From Symsagittifera roscoffensis (lineage: Eukaryota > Xenacoelomorpha > Acoela > Convolutidae): a DNA stretch of 64,000 nt. The position numbers and the translations under genes are program-made. Numbering within the stretch: the first letter of the stretch is position 1; each line of letters begins with the position of its first letter. Location of the stretch: contig NC_087067.1 in NCBI RefSeq assembly GCF_963678635.1, positions 33,766,401-33,830,400 on the forward strand, in the 5' to 3' direction. This document shows positions 32,789-45,356 of the stretch, piece after piece. A model generated the notes under the pieces. It did no database searches, had not been told where the DNA came from, and was given only the letters and a program-made list of their open reading frames with translations.

Positions 32789-32908
32789 GCCTACGACCAT
32801 ACCATGTTGAATGCACCGGTTCTCGTCCGATCACCGAAGTTAAGCAACATTGGGCCTGGTTAGTACTTGGATGGGAGACCGCCTGGGAAAACCAGGTGTT
32901 GTAGGCTT
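32789..32908 (+). rRNA. 5S rRNA gene, copy 34
   Basis: C102A (GGGAAAACCAGG). G110 is back, so it lies outside the preceding subgroup. Confidence 0.97.
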
Positions 32909-33226
32909 TTATTTAAAGCAAAAGTAATTCTTTTACTTTTATGCGCTAAGAGTTATTGCTGTTTAAAGTTCGGTGATGTCAAAAGTTAAGCCTAATCGAG
33001 CGTGGTGCAAAAAATGAAATTTTCAAAATTTTTGTTTTTTTTTTCGTTCAAAATTCATTTTTTTTCATCTTGTTTGATAAATTTGAGCTCAGAAAAATTC
33101 CAACGAGCCCAAAACGACGTTTGTAGCTCAAGTGTACGTGGAGTAATCATCAGTTGAAAATTTGGGGGGACCCGAATTTCGGCCATTTTGGACGAAAATC
33201 GTCCTAAAAGCTAACTTGTAAGTTGG

Positions 33227-33340
33227 TGCAATTTTTTTTCTTGCATTTTTCAAGAGAATTGGGCCGCCCTCCGCCGTCGCAGAGTGCATTCAAAGAAAAC
33301 TTATCAAATAGATTTGAATACTTACCTATTTAATAAGTTT
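33227..33340 (-). ncRNA. candidate SL RNA gene, copy 34
   Basis: Exon end 33326. GGGCCGCC alters the outer end of hairpin II. Confidence 0.59.
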
Positions 33341-33693
33341 ATCACAACAATTAGGCTAAAAGCAACTGACAGTATCCTGGCTGGTATTCAATCATATGCC
33401 ACTTACAGTGGATGTGCGGCTATCATGCCATAGATGGTCATTCAAGGCACCTTGTACACGCTCCATAGGTTTTGACCAGCTGATTTGGCCATAAAACACA
33501 TTGGGGCAAAAAAATTCCAAACAATGTCAATTTTCAGTATTTTGTTTGAAATGCATAAATTATAACGTGAGCGTGCAAAATTTTACATGGTATAAGAGCA
33601 AATTTTTACTCTCGCGCGAGGGCGAGTGTTTTAAAAGTAATGTACATAGACATAAGCTAGTAAGGATATAAATGAAAGCGGAGTAACTCAAAT

Positions 33694-33813
33694 GCCTACG
33701 ACCATACCATGTTGAATGCACCGGTTCTCGTCCGATCACCGAAGTTAAGCAACATTGGGCCTGGTTAGTACTTGGATGGGAGACCGCCTGGGAGCACCAG
33801 GTGTTGTAGGCTT
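33694..33813 (+). rRNA. 5S rRNA gene, copy 35
   Basis: A101G (GGGAGCACC), otherwise consensus. Confidence 0.97.
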
Positions 33814-34506
33814 TTATTTAAAGCAAAAGTAATTCTTTTACTTTTATGCGCTGAGAGTTATTGCTGTTTAAAGTTCGGTGATGTCAAAAAGTTAAGCCTA
33901 ATCGAGCGTGGTGCAAAAAATTTCAATGGGTCAAATTTTGGCCAAAACAAAAGAAAACCGAAAAATTTCTTTTGCAGTATCAATTTTGTGTACAATCAGC
34001 TGCTGATAGGTCAAAAATAATGGAGATAACTTTTGGGGTCTTTGAGTTATAGCCTTTTGAATTTCGGTGATGTCAAAAAAATAAGCCCAATCGAGCCTGG
34101 TGAATTGCGCGAACGGCCATAACTTGCCCAAAAATTTTAAAATTTCCAAATTTTATTATTTGGATCACAAGATCATAGTCAAATCTTGGGGGACTGAGAA
34201 AATGAACCAATTTCGTCGGTCCAACACAAAGTTATAAGCTTTTGAAATCTCGGTGATACCAAAAAGTTAAGCCTAATCGAGCGTGGTGCAAAAAAATGAA
34301 ATTTTCAAAATTTCTGTTTTTTTTTCGTTCAAAGTTCATTTTTTTCATCTTGTTTCATAAATTTGAGCTCAGGACAATTCCAACGAGCCCAAAACGACGT
34401 TTGTAGCTCAAGTGTACGTGGAGTAATCTTCAGTTGAAAATTTGGGGGGACCCGAATTTCGGCCATTTTGGACGAAAATCGGCCTAAAAGCTAACTTTTA
34501 CGTTAG

Positions 34507-34620
34507 TGCAATTTTTTTTCTTGCATTTTTCAAGAGAATTGGGCTGCCCTCCGCTGTCGCAGAGTGCATTCAAAGAAAACTTATCAAATAGATTTGAATA
34601 CTTACCTATTTAATAAGTTT
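34507..34620 (-). ncRNA. candidate SL RNA gene, copy 35
   Basis: Exon end 34606; pairing positions as in the reference. Confidence 0.61.
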
Positions 34621-34974
34621 ATCACAACAATTAGGCTAAAAGCAACTTACAGTATCCTGGCTGGTATTCAATCATATGCCACTTACAGTGGATGTGCGGC
34701 TATCATGCCATAGATGGTCATTCAAGGCACCTTGTACACGCTCCATAGGTTTTGACCAGCTGATTTGGCCATAAAACACATTGGGCCAAAAAAAATTCCA
34801 AACAATGTCATTTTTCAGTATTTTGTTTGAAATGCATAAATTATAACGTGAGCGTGCAAAATTTTACATGGTATAAGAGCATATTTTTACTCTCGCGCGA
34901 GGGCGAGTGTTTTAAAAGTAATGTACATAGACATAAGCTAGTAAGGATATAAATGAAAGCGGAGTAACTCAAAT

Positions 34975-35094
34975 GCCTACGACCATACCATGTTGAATGC
35001 GCCGGTTCTCGTCCGATCACCGAAGTTAAGCAACATTGGGCCTGGTTAGTACTTGGATGGGAGACCGCCTGGGAACACCAGGTGTTGTAGGCTT
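34975..35094 (+). rRNA. 5S rRNA gene, copy 36
   Basis: A27G (GAATGCGCCGG), otherwise consensus. Confidence 0.97.
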
Positions 35095-35785
35095 TTATTT
35101 AAAGCAAAAGTAATTCTTTTACTTTTATGCGCTAAGGTTATTGCTGTTTAAAGTTCGGTGATGTCAAAAAGTTAAGCCTAATCGAGCGTGGTGCAAAAAT
35201 TTTCAATGGGTCAAATTTTGGCGAAAACAAAAGAAAACCGAGAAATTTCTTTTGCGAGATCAATTTTGTGTACAATCAGCTGCTGATAGGTCAAAAATAA
35301 TGGAGATAACTTTTGGGGTCTTTGAGTTATAGCCTTTTGAATTTCGGTGATGTCAAAAAAATAAGCCCAATCGAGCCTGGTGAATTGCGCGAACGGCCAT
35401 AACTTGCCCAAAAATTTTAAAATTTCCAAATTTTATTATTTGGATCACAAGATCATAGTCAAATCTTGGGGGACTGAGAAAATGAACCAATTTCGTCGGT
35501 CCAACACAAAGTTGTAAGCTTTTGAAATCTCGGTGATACCAAAAAGTTAAGCCTAATCGAGCGTGGTGCAAAAAATGAAATTTTCAAAATTTTTGTTTTT
35601 TTTTCGCTCAAAATTCATTTTTTTCATCTTGTTTCATAAATTTGAGCTCAGGACAATTCCAACGAGCCCAAAACGACGTTTGTAGCTCAAGTGTACGTGG
35701 AGTAATCATCAGTTGAAAATTTGGGGGGACCCGAATTTCGGCCATTTTGGACGAAAATCGGCCTAAAAGCTAACTTTTACGTTAG

Positions 35786-35899
35786 TGCAATTTTTTTTCT
35801 TGCATTTTTCAAGAGAATTGGGCTGCCCTCCGCTGTCGCAGAGTGCATTCAAAGAAAACTTATCAAATAGATTTGAATACTTACCTATTTAATAAGTTT
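35786..35899 (-). ncRNA. candidate SL RNA gene, copy 36
   Basis: Exon end 35885; pairing positions as in the reference. Confidence 0.61.
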
Positions 35900-36252
35900 A
35901 TCACAACAATTAGGCTAAAAGCAACTGACAGTATCCTGGCTGGTATTCAATCATATGCCACTTACAGTGGATGTGCGGCTATCATGCCATAGATGGTCAT
36001 TCAAGGCACCTTGTACACGCTCCATAGGTTTTGACCAGCTGATTTGGCCATAAAACACATTGGGCCAAAAAAATTCCAAACAATGTCAATTTTCAGTATT
36101 TTGTTTGAAATGCATAAATTATAACGTGAGCGTGCAAAATTTTACATGGTATAAGAGCATATTTTTACTCTCGCGCGAGGGCGAGTGTTTTAAAAGTAAT
36201 GTACATAGACATAAGCTAGTAAGGATATAAATGAAAGCGGAGTAACTCAAAT

Positions 36253-36372
36253 GCCTACGACCATACCATGTTGAATGCACCGGTTCTCGTCCGATCACCG
36301 AAGTTAAGCAACATTGGGCCTGGTTAGTACTTGGATGGGAGACCGCCTGGGAACACCAGGTGTTGTAGGCTT
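36253..36372 (+). rRNA. 5S rRNA gene, copy 37
   Basis: Consensus. Confidence 0.98.
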
Positions 36373-36685
36373 TTATTTAAATCAAAAGTAATTCTTTTAC
36401 TTTTATGCGCTAAGAGTTATTGCTGTTTAAAGTTCGGTGATGTCAAAAAGTTAAGCCTAATCGAGCGTGGTGCAAAAAAAGAAATTTTCAAAATTTCTGT
36501 TTTTTTTTCAAAGTTCATTTTTTTCATCTTGTTTCACAAATTTGAGCTCAGGACAATTCCAACGAGCCCAAAACGACGTTTGTAGCTCAAGTGTACGTGG
36601 AGTAATCATCAGTTGAAAATTTGGGGAGACCCGAATTTCGGCCATTTTGGACGAAAATCGGCCTAAAAGCTAACTTTTAAGTTAG

Positions 36686-36799
36686 TGCAATTTTTTTTCT
36701 TGCATTTTTCAAGAGCATTGGGCTGCCCTCCGCTGTCGCAGAGTGCATTCAAAGAAAACTTATCAAATAGATTTGAATACTTACCTATTTAATAAGTTT
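36686..36799 (-). ncRNA. candidate SL RNA gene, copy 37
   Basis: Exon end 36785; Sm-like site AAUGCUCUUGA. Confidence 0.56.
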
Positions 36800-37152
36800 A
36801 TCACAACAATTAGGCTAAAAGCAACTGACAGTATCCTGGCTGGTATTCAATCATATGCCACTTACAGTGGATGTGCGGCTATCATGCCATAGATGGTCAT
36901 TCAAGGCACCTTGTACACGCTCCATAGGTTTTGACCAGCTGATTTGGCCATAAAACACATTGGGCCAAAAAAATTCCAAACAATGTCAATTTTCAGTATT
37001 TTGTTTGAAATGCATAAATTATAACGTGAGCGTGCAAAATTTTACATGGTATAAGAGCATATTTTTACTCTCGCGCGAGGGCGAGTGTTTTAAAAGTAAT
37101 GTACATAGACATAAGCTAGTAAGGATATAAATGAAAGCGGAGTAACTCAAAT

Positions 37153-37272
37153 GCCTACGACCATACCATGTTGAATGCACCGGTTCTCGTCCGATCACCG
37201 AAGTTATGCAACATTGGGCCTGGTTAGTACTTGGATGGGAGACCGCCTGGGAACACCAGGTGTTGTAGGCTT
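37153..37272 (+). rRNA. 5S rRNA gene, copy 38
   Basis: A55T in the A-box core (GTTATGCAAC). Confidence 0.96.
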
Positions 37273-37586
37273 TTATTTAAAGCAAAAGTAATTCTTTTAC
37301 TTTTATGCGCTAAGAGTTATTGCTGTTTAAAGTTCGGTGATGTCAAAAAGTTAAGCCTAATCGAGCGTGGTGCAAAAAAAGAAATTTTCAAAATTTCTGT
37401 TTTTTTTTTCAAAGTTCATTTTTTTCATCTCGTTTCACAAATTTGAGCTCAGGAAAATTCCAACGAGCCCAAAACGACGTTTGTAGCTCAAGTGTACGTG
37501 GAGTAATCATCAGTTGAAAATTTGGGGGGACCCGAATTTCGGCCATTTTGGACGAAAATCGGCCTAAAAGCTAACTTTTAAGTTAG

Positions 37587-37700
37587 TGCAATTTTTTTTC
37601 TTGCATTTTTCAAGAGCATTGGGCTGCCCTCCGCTGTCGCAGAGTGCATTCAAAGAAAACTTATCAAATAGATTTGAATACTTACCTATTTAATAAGTTT
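37587..37700 (-). ncRNA. candidate SL RNA gene, copy 38
   Basis: Exon end 37686; Sm-like site AAUGCUCUUGA. Confidence 0.56.
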
Positions 37701-38052
37701 ATCACAACAATTAGGCTAAAAGCAACTGACAGTATCCTGGCTGGTATTCAATCATATGCCACTTACAGTGGATGTGCGGCTATCATGCCATAGATGGTCA
37801 TTCAAGGCACCTTGTACACGCTCCATAGGTTTTGACCAGCTGATTTGGCCATAAAACACATTGGGCCAAAAAATTCCAAATAATGTCAATTTTCAGTATT
37901 TTGTTTGAAATGCATAAATTATAACGTGAGCGTGCAAAATTTTACATGGTATAAGAGCATATTTTTACTCTCGCGCGAGGGCGAGTGTTTTAAAAGTAAT
38001 GTACATAGACATAAGCTAGTAAGGATAGAAATGAAAGCGGAGTAACTCAAAT

Positions 38053-38172
38053 GCCTACGACCATACCATGTTGAATGCACCGGTTCTCGTCCGATCACCG
38101 AAGTTAAGCAACATTGGGCCTGGTTAGTACTTGGATGGGAGACCGCCTGGGAACACCAGGTGTTGTAGGCTT
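38053..38172 (+). rRNA. 5S rRNA gene, copy 39 (TATA variant)
   Basis: The gene body is consensus, but the upstream box is TAGAAAT instead of TATAAAT (38026-38032). Transcription of this copy may be reduced if the box matters. Confidence 0.97.
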
Positions 38173-38858
38173 TTATTTAAAGCAAAAGTAATTCTTTTAC
38201 TTTTATGCGCTAAGAGTTATTGCTGTTTAAAGTTCGGTGATGTCAAAAAGTTAAGCCTAATCGAGCGTGGTGCAAAAATTTTCAATGGGTCAAATTTTGG
38301 CCAAAACAAAAGAAAACCGAAAATTTTTTTTTTGCAGTATCAATTTTGTGTACAATCAGCTGCTGATAGGTCAAAAATAATGGAGATAACTTTTGGGGTC
38401 TTTGAGTTATAGCCTTTTAAATTTCGGTGATGTCAAAAAAATAAGCCCAATCGAGCCTGGTGAATTGCGCGAACGGCCATAACTTGCCCAAAAATTTTAA
38501 AATTTCCAAGATTTATTATTTGGATCACAAGATCATAGTCAAATCTTGAGGGACTGAGAAAATGAACCAATTTCGTCGGTCCAACACAAAGTTATAAGCT
38601 TTTGAAATCTCGGTGATACCAAAAAGTTAAGCCTAATCGAGCGTGGTGCAAAAAATGAAATTTTCAAATTTTTTTTTTCGTTCAAAGTTCATTTTTTTCA
38701 TCTTGTTTCACAAATTTGAGCTCAGGAGGACAATTCCAACGAGCCCAAAACGACGTTTGTAGCTCAAGTGTACGTGGAGTAATCATCAGTTGAAAATTTG
38801 GGGGGACCCGAATTTCGGCCATTTTGGACGAAAATCGGCCTAAAAGCTAACTTGTTAG

Positions 38859-38972
38859 TGCAATTTTTTTTCTTGCATTTTTCAAGAGAATTGGGCTGCC
38901 CTCCGCTGTCGCAGAGTGCATTCAAAGAAAACTTATCAAATAGATTTGAATACTTACCTATTTAATAAGTTT
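38859..38972 (-). ncRNA. candidate SL RNA gene, copy 39
   Basis: Exon end 38958. The distal hairpin behind it is shortened to CTAAC-TT-GTTAG, leaving the arms intact. Confidence 0.61.
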
Positions 38973-39324
38973 ATCACAACAATTAGGCTAAAAGCAACTG
39001 ACAGTATCCTGGCTGGTATTCAATCATATGCCACTTACAGTGGATGTGCGGCTATCATCCATAGATGGTCATTCAAGGCACCTTGTACACGCTCCACAGG
39101 TTTTGACCAGCTGATTTGGCCGTAAAACACATTGGGCCAAAAAAATTCCAAACAATGTCAATTTTCAGTATTTTGTTTGAAATGCATAAATTATAACGTG
39201 AGCGTGCAAAATTTTACATGGTATAAGAGCATATTTTTACTCTCGCGCGAGGGCGAGTGTTTTAAAAGTAATGTACATAGACATAAGCTAGTAAGGATAT
39301 AAATGAAAGCGGAGTAACTCAAAT

Positions 39325-39443
39325 GCCTACGACAATACCATGTTGAATGCACCGGTTCTCGTCCGATCACCGAAGTTAAGCAACATTGGGCCTGGTTAGT
39401 ACTTGGATGGGAGACCGCCTGGGAACACCAGGTTTGTAGGCTT
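39325..39443 (+). rRNA. 5S rRNA gene, copy 40 with 1-nt deletion
   Basis: CAGGTTTGTAGG lacks one base near position 110, so helix I is shifted by a bulge. C10A is also present. The gene is 119 nt and possibly a pseudogene. Confidence 0.88.
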
Positions 39444-40130
39444 TTATTTAAAGCAAAAGTAACTCTTTTACTTTTATGCGCTAAGAGTTATTGCTGTTTA
39501 AAGTTCGGTGATGTCAAAAAGTTAAGCCTAATCGAGCGTGGTGCAAAAATTTTCAATGGGTCAAATTTTGGCCAAAACAAAAGAAAACCGAAAAATTTCT
39601 TTTGCAGTATCAATTTTGTGTACAATCAGCCGCTGATAGGTCAAAAAAAATGGAGATAATTTTTGGGGTCTTTGAGTTATAGCCTTTTGAATTTCGGTGA
39701 TGTCAAAAAAATAAGCCCAATCGAGCCTGGTGAATTGCGCGAACGGCCATAACTTGCCCAAAAATTTTAAAATTTCCAAATTTTTTTATTTGGTTCACAA
39801 GATGATAGTCAAATCTTGGGGGACTGAGAAAATGAACCAATTTCGTCGGTGCAACACAAAGTTATAAGCTTTTGAAATCTCGGTGATACCAAAAAGTTAA
39901 GCCTAATCGAGCGTGGTGCAAAAAATGAAATTTTCAAAATTTTTGTTTTTTTTTCGTTCAAAGTTCATTTTTTTCATCTCGTTTCATAAATTTGAGCTCA
40001 GGACAATTCCAACGAGCCCAAAACGACGTTTGTAGCTCAAGTGTACGTGGAGTAATCATCAGTTGAAAATTTGGGGGGACCCGAATTTCGGCCATTTTGG
40101 ACGAAAATCGGCCTAAAGCTAACTTGTTAG

Positions 40131-40244
40131 TGCAATTTTTTTTCTTGCATTTTTCAAGAGAATTGGGCTGCCCTCCGCTGTCGCAGAGTGCATTCAAAGA
40201 AAACGTATCAAATAGATTTGAATACTTACCTATTTAATAAGTTT
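40131..40244 (-). ncRNA. candidate SL RNA gene, copy 40
   Basis: Exon end 40230. AAACGTATC puts one mismatch in the intron arm of hairpin I. Confidence 0.58.
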
Positions 40245-40597
40245 ATCACAACAATTAGGCTAAAAGCAACTGACAGTATCCTGGCTGGTATTCAATCATA
40301 TGCCGCTTACAGTGGATGTGCGGCTATCATGCCATAGATGGTCATTCAAGGCACCTTGTACACGCTCCATAGGTTTTGACCAGCTGATTTGGCCATAAAA
40401 CACATTGGGCCAAAAAAATTCCAAACAATGTCAATTTTCAGTATTTTGTTTGAAATGCATAAATTATAACGTGAGCGTGTAAAATTTTACATGGTATAAG
40501 AGCATATTTTTACTCTCGCGCGAGGGCGAGTGTTTTATAAGTAATGTACATAGACATAAGCTAGTAAGGATATAAATGAAAGCGGAGTAACTCAAAT

Positions 40598-40717
40598 GCC
40601 TACGACCATACTATGTTGAATGCACCGGTTCTCGTCCGATCACCGAAGTTAAGCAACATTGAGCAAGGTTAGTACTTGGATGGGAGACCGCCTGGGAACA
40701 CCAGGTGTTGTAGGCTT
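40598..40717 (+). rRNA. 5S rRNA gene, copy 41 (variant)
   Basis: C15T, G65A, C68A and T69A (ATTGAGCAAGG) disrupt the helix II and helix V region and the intermediate element. The most altered full-length copy, probably a pseudogene. Confidence 0.87.
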
Positions 40718-41408
40718 TTATTTAAAGCAAAAGTAATTCTTTTACTTTTATGCGCTAAGAGTTATTGCTGTTTAAAGTTCGGTGATGTCAAAAAGTTAAG
40801 CCTAATCGAGCGTGGTGCAAAAATTTTCAATGGGTCAAATTTTGGCCAAAACAAAAGAAAACCGAAAAATTTCTTTTGCAGTATCAATTTTGTGTACAAT
40901 CAGCTGCTGATAGGTCAAAAATAATGGAGATAAATTCTGGGGTCTTTGAGTTATAGCCTTTTGAATTTCGGTGATGTCAAAAAAATAAGCCCAATCGAGC
41001 CTGGTGAATTGCGCGAACGGCCATAACTTGCCCAAAAATTTTAAAATTTCCAAATTTTATTATTTGGATCACAAGATGATAGTCAAATCTTGGGGGACTG
41101 AGAAAATGAACCAATTTCGTCGGTCCAACACAAAGTTATAAGCTTTTGAAATCTCGGTGATACCAAAAAGTTAAGCCTAATCGAGCGTGGTGCAAAAAAT
41201 GAAATTTTCAAAATTTTTGTTTTTTTTCGTTCAAAGTTCATTTTTTTCATCTTGTTTCATAAATTTGAGCTCAGGACAATTCCAACGAGCCCAAAACGAT
41301 GTTTGTAGCTCAAGTGTACGTGGAGTAATCATCAGTTGAAAATTTGGGGGGACCCGAATTTCGGCCATTTTGGACGAAAATCGGCCTAAAAGCTAACTTT
41401 TAAGTAAG

Positions 41409-41521
41409 TGCAATTTTTTTCATGCATTTTTCAAGAGAATTGGGCTGCCCTCCGCTGTCGCAGAGTGCATTCAAAGAAAACTTATCAAATAGATTTGAAT
41501 ACTTACCTATTTAATAAGTTT
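41409..41521 (-). ncRNA. candidate SL RNA gene, copy 41
   Basis: Exon end 41507. The hairpin III distal arm is ATGCA, leaving four pairs. Confidence 0.58.
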
Positions 41522-41874
41522 ATCACAACAATTAGGCTAAAAGCAACTGACAGTATCCTGGCTGGTATTCAATCATATGCTGCTTACAGTGGATGTGCGG
41601 CTATCATGCCATAGATGGTCATTCAAGGCACCTTGTACACGCTCCATAGGTTTTGACCAGCTGATTTGGCCATAAAACACATTGGGCCAAAAAAATTCCA
41701 AACAATGTCAATTTTCAGTATTTTGTTTGAAATGCATAAATTATAACGTGAGCGTGTAAAATTTTACATGGTATAAGAGCATATTTTTACTCTCGCGCGA
41801 GGGCGAGTGTTTTAAAAGTAATGTACATAGACATAAGCTAGTAAGGATATAAATGAAAGCGGAGTAACTCAAAT

Positions 41875-41994
41875 GCCTACGACCATACCATGTTGAATGC
41901 ACCGGTTCTCGTCCGATCACCGAAGTTAAGCAACATTGGGCCTGGTTAGTACTTGGATGGGAGACCGCCTGGGAACACCAGTTGTTGTAGGTTT
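41875..41994 (+). rRNA. 5S rRNA gene, copy 42
   Basis: G108T and C118T (CAGTTGTTGTAGGTTTTT). Both changes recur in the next copy. The T-run is lengthened to five. Confidence 0.95.
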
Positions 41995-42686
41995 TTATTT
42001 AAAGCAAAAGTAATTCTTTTACTTATATGCGCTAAGAGTTATTGCTGTTTAAAGTTCGGTGATGTCAAAAAGTTAAGCCTAATCGAGCGTGGTGCAAAAA
42101 TTTTCAATGGGTCAAATTTTGGCCAAAACAAAAGAAAACCGAAAAATTTCTTTTGCAGTATCAATTTTGTGTACAATCAGCTGCTGATAGGTCAAAAATA
42201 ATGGAGATAAATTCTGGGGTCTTTGAGTTATAGCCTTTTGAATTTCGGTGATGTCAAAAAAATAAGCCCAATCGAGCCTGGTGAATTGCGCGAACGGCCA
42301 TAACTTGCCCAAAAATTTTAAAATTTCCAAATTTTATTATTTGATTCACAAGCTGATAGTCAAATCTTGGGGGACTGAAAAAATGAACCAATTTCGTCGG
42401 TCCAACACAAAGTTATAAGCTTTTGAAATCTCGGTGATACCAAAAAGTTAAGCCTAATCGAGCGTGGTGCAAAAAATGAAATTTTCAAAATTTTTGTTTT
42501 TTTTTCGTTCAAAGTTCATTTTTTTCATCTTGTTTCATAAATTTGAGCTCAGGACAATTCCAACGAGCCCAAAACGATGTTTGTAGCTCAAGTGTACGTG
42601 GAGTAATCATCAGTTGAAAATTTGGGGGGACCCGAATTTCGGCCATTTTGGACGAAAATCGGCATAAAAGCTAACTTTTAAGTAAG

Positions 42687-42799
42687 TGCAATTTTTTTCA
42701 TGCATTTTTCAAGAGAATTGGGCTGCCCTCCGTTGTCGCAGAGTGCATTCAAAGAAAACTTATCAAATAGATTTGAATACTTACCTATTTAATAAGTTT
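42687..42799 (-). ncRNA. candidate SL RNA gene, copy 42
   Basis: Exon end 42785. CCGTTGTCGC breaks the loop-closing pair of hairpin II; hairpin III as in copy 41. Confidence 0.56.
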
Positions 42800-43152
42800 A
42801 TCACAACAATTAGGCTACAAGCAACTGACAGTATCCTGGCTGGTATTCAATCATATGCCGCTTACAGTGGATGTGCGGCTATCATGCCATAGATGGTCAT
42901 TCAAGGCACCTTGTACACGCTCCATAGGTTTTGACCAGCTGATTTGGCCATAAAACACATTGGGCCAAAAAAAATCCAAACAATGTCAATTTTCAGTATT
43001 TTGTTTGAAATGCATAAATTATAACGTGAGCGTGTAAAATTTTACATGGTATAAGAGCATATTTTTACTCTCGCGCGAGGGCGAGTGTTTTAAAAGTAAT
43101 GTACATAGACATAAGCTAGTAAGGATATAAATGAAAGCGGAGTAACTCAAAT

Positions 43153-43272
43153 GCCTACGACCATACCATGTTGAATGCACCGGTTCTCGTCCGATCACCG
43201 AAGTTAAGCAACATTGGGCCTGGTTAGTACTTGGATGGGAGACCGCCTGGGAACACCAGTTGTTGTAGGTTT
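43153..43272 (+). rRNA. 5S rRNA gene, copy 43
   Basis: Same G108T and C118T as copy 42, marking a recent unit duplication. Confidence 0.95.
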
Positions 43273-43965
43273 TTATTTAAAGCAAAAGTAATTCTTTTAC
43301 TTATATGCGCTAAGAGTTATTGCTGTTTAAAGTTCGGTGATGTCAAAAAGTTAAGCCTAATCGAGCGTGGTGCAAAAATTTTCAATGGGTCAAATTTTGG
43401 CCAAAACAAAAGAAAACCGAAAAATTTCTTTTGCAGTATCAATTTTGTGTACAATCAGCTGCTGATAGGTCAAAAATAATGGAGATAAATTTTGGGGTCT
43501 TTGAGTTATAGCCTTTTGAATTTCGGTGATGTCAAAAAAATAAGCCCAATCGAGCCTGGTGAATTGCGCGAACGGCCATAACTTGCCCAAAAATTTTAAA
43601 ATTTCCAAATTTTATTATTTGGATCACAAGATGATAGTCAAATCTTGGGGGACTGAGAAAATGAACCAATTTCGTCGGTCCAACACAAAGTTATAAGCTT
43701 TTGAAATCTCGGTGATACCAAAAAGTTAAGCCTAATCGAGCGTGGTGCAAAAAATGAAATTTTCAAAATTTTTGTTTTTTTTTTCGTTCAAAGTTCATTT
43801 TTTTTCATCTTGTTTCATAAATTTGAGCTCAGGAAAATTCCAACGAGCCCAAAACGACGTTTGTAGCTCAAGTGTACGTGGAGTAATCATCAGTTGAAAA
43901 TTTGGGGGACCCGAATTTCGGCCATTTTGGACGAAAATCGGCCTAAAAGCTAACTTTTAAGTAAG

Positions 43966-44078
43966 TGCAATTTTTTTCATGCATTTTTCAAGAGAATTGG
44001 GCTGCCCTCCGCTGTCGCAGAGTGCATTCAAATAAAACTTATCAAATAGATTTGAATACTTACCTATTTAATAAGTTT
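43966..44078 (-). ncRNA. candidate SL RNA gene, copy 43
   Basis: Exon end 44064; the intron just after hairpin I reads CAAATAAAAC. Confidence 0.58.
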
Positions 44079-44431
44079 ATCACAACAATTAGGCTACAAG
44101 CAACTGACAGTATCCTGGCTGGTATTCAATCATATGCCGCTTACAGTGGATGTGCGGCTATCATGCCATAGATGGTCATTCAAGGCACCTTGTACACGCT
44201 CCATAGGTTTTGACCAGCTGATTTGGCCATAAAACACATTGGGCCAAAAAAATTCCAAACAATGTCAATTTTCAGTATTTTGTTTGAAATGCATAAATTA
44301 TAACGTGATCGTGCAAAATTTTACATGGTATAAGAGCTTATTTTTACTCTCGCGCGAGGGCGAGTGTTTTAAAAGTAATGTACATAGACATAAGCTAGTA
44401 AGGATATAAATGAAAGCGGAGTAACTCAAAT

Positions 44432-44551
44432 GCCTACGACCATACCATGTTGAATGCACCGGTTCTCGTCCGATCACCGAAGTTAAGCAACATTGGGCCT
44501 GGTTAGTACTTGGATGGGAGACCGCCTGGGAACACCAGGTGTTTTAGGCTT
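44432..44551 (+). rRNA. 5S rRNA gene, copy 44
   Basis: G113T in helix I (GGTGTTTTAGGC). The resulting internal TTTT lies 8 nt before the 3' end and could cause early Pol III termination. Confidence 0.95.
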
Positions 44552-45242
44552 TTATTTAAAGCAAAAGTAATTCTTTTACTTTTATGCGCTAAGAGTTATT
44601 GCTGTTTAAAGTTCGGTGATGTCAAAAAGTTAAGCCTAATCGAGCGTGGTGCAAAAATTTTCAATGGGTCAAATTTTGGCCAAAACAAAAGAAAACCGAA
44701 ACATTTCTTTTGCAGTATCAGTTTTGTGTACAATCAGCTGCTGATAGGTCAAAAATAATGGAAATAAATTTTGGGGTCTTTGAGTTATAGCCTTTTGAAT
44801 TTCGGTGATGTCAAAAAAATAAGCCCAATCGAGCCTGGTGAATTGCGCGAACGGCCATAACTTGCCCAAAAATTTTAAAATTTCCAAATTTTATTATTTG
44901 GATCACAAGATGATAGTCAAATCTTGGGGGACTGAGAAAATGAACCAATTTCGTCGGTCCAACACAAAGTTATAAGCTTTTGAAATCTCGGTGATACCAA
45001 AAAGTTAAGCCTAATCGAGCGTGGTGCAAAAAATGAAATTTTCAAAATTTTTGTTTTTTTTTCGTTCAAAGTTCATTTTTTTCATCTCGTTTCATAAATT
45101 TGAGCTCAGGACAATTCCAACGAGCCCAAAACGACGTTTGTAGCTCAAGTGTACGTGGAGTAATCATCACTTGAAAATTTGGGGGGACCCGAATTTCGGC
45201 CATTTTGGACGAAAATCGGCCTAAAAGCTAACTTTTAAGTTG

Positions 45243-45356
45243 AGCAATTTTTTTTCTTGCATTTTTCAAGAGAATTGGGCTGCTCTCCGCTGTCGCAGAG
45301 TGCATTAAAAGAAAACTTATCAAATAGATTTGAATACTTACCTATTTAATAAGTTT
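45243..45356 (-). ncRNA. candidate SL RNA gene, copy 44
   Basis: Exon end 45342. TTGAGCAATT replaces TTAGTGCAATT, weakening hairpin III; CTGCTCTCC weakens hairpin II. Confidence 0.56.

Larger units (their letters stand above)
18322..33693 (+). repeat. block of seventeen short units
   Basis: The largest uniform block, with periods of 897-913 bp. Units at 22844, 23748, 24652 and 27366-31886 share G110A in the 5S gene. Units at 21947-23748 recur as 26461-28271. The 913-bp unit at 18322 ends with a partial duplication of the 5S 5' end. Confidence 0.95.
33694..36252 (+). repeat. two long units
   Basis: Units at 33694 and 34975 with complete A-B-C series, between the large short block and a short pair. 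Confidence 0.95.
36253..38052 (+). repeat. two short units of a separate subtype
   Basis: Two 900-bp units with GCAAAAAAAGAAA at the A/C junction and no CGTT before CAAAGTTC. These private changes set them apart from the other short units; a separate deletion event is possible. Confidence 0.93.
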
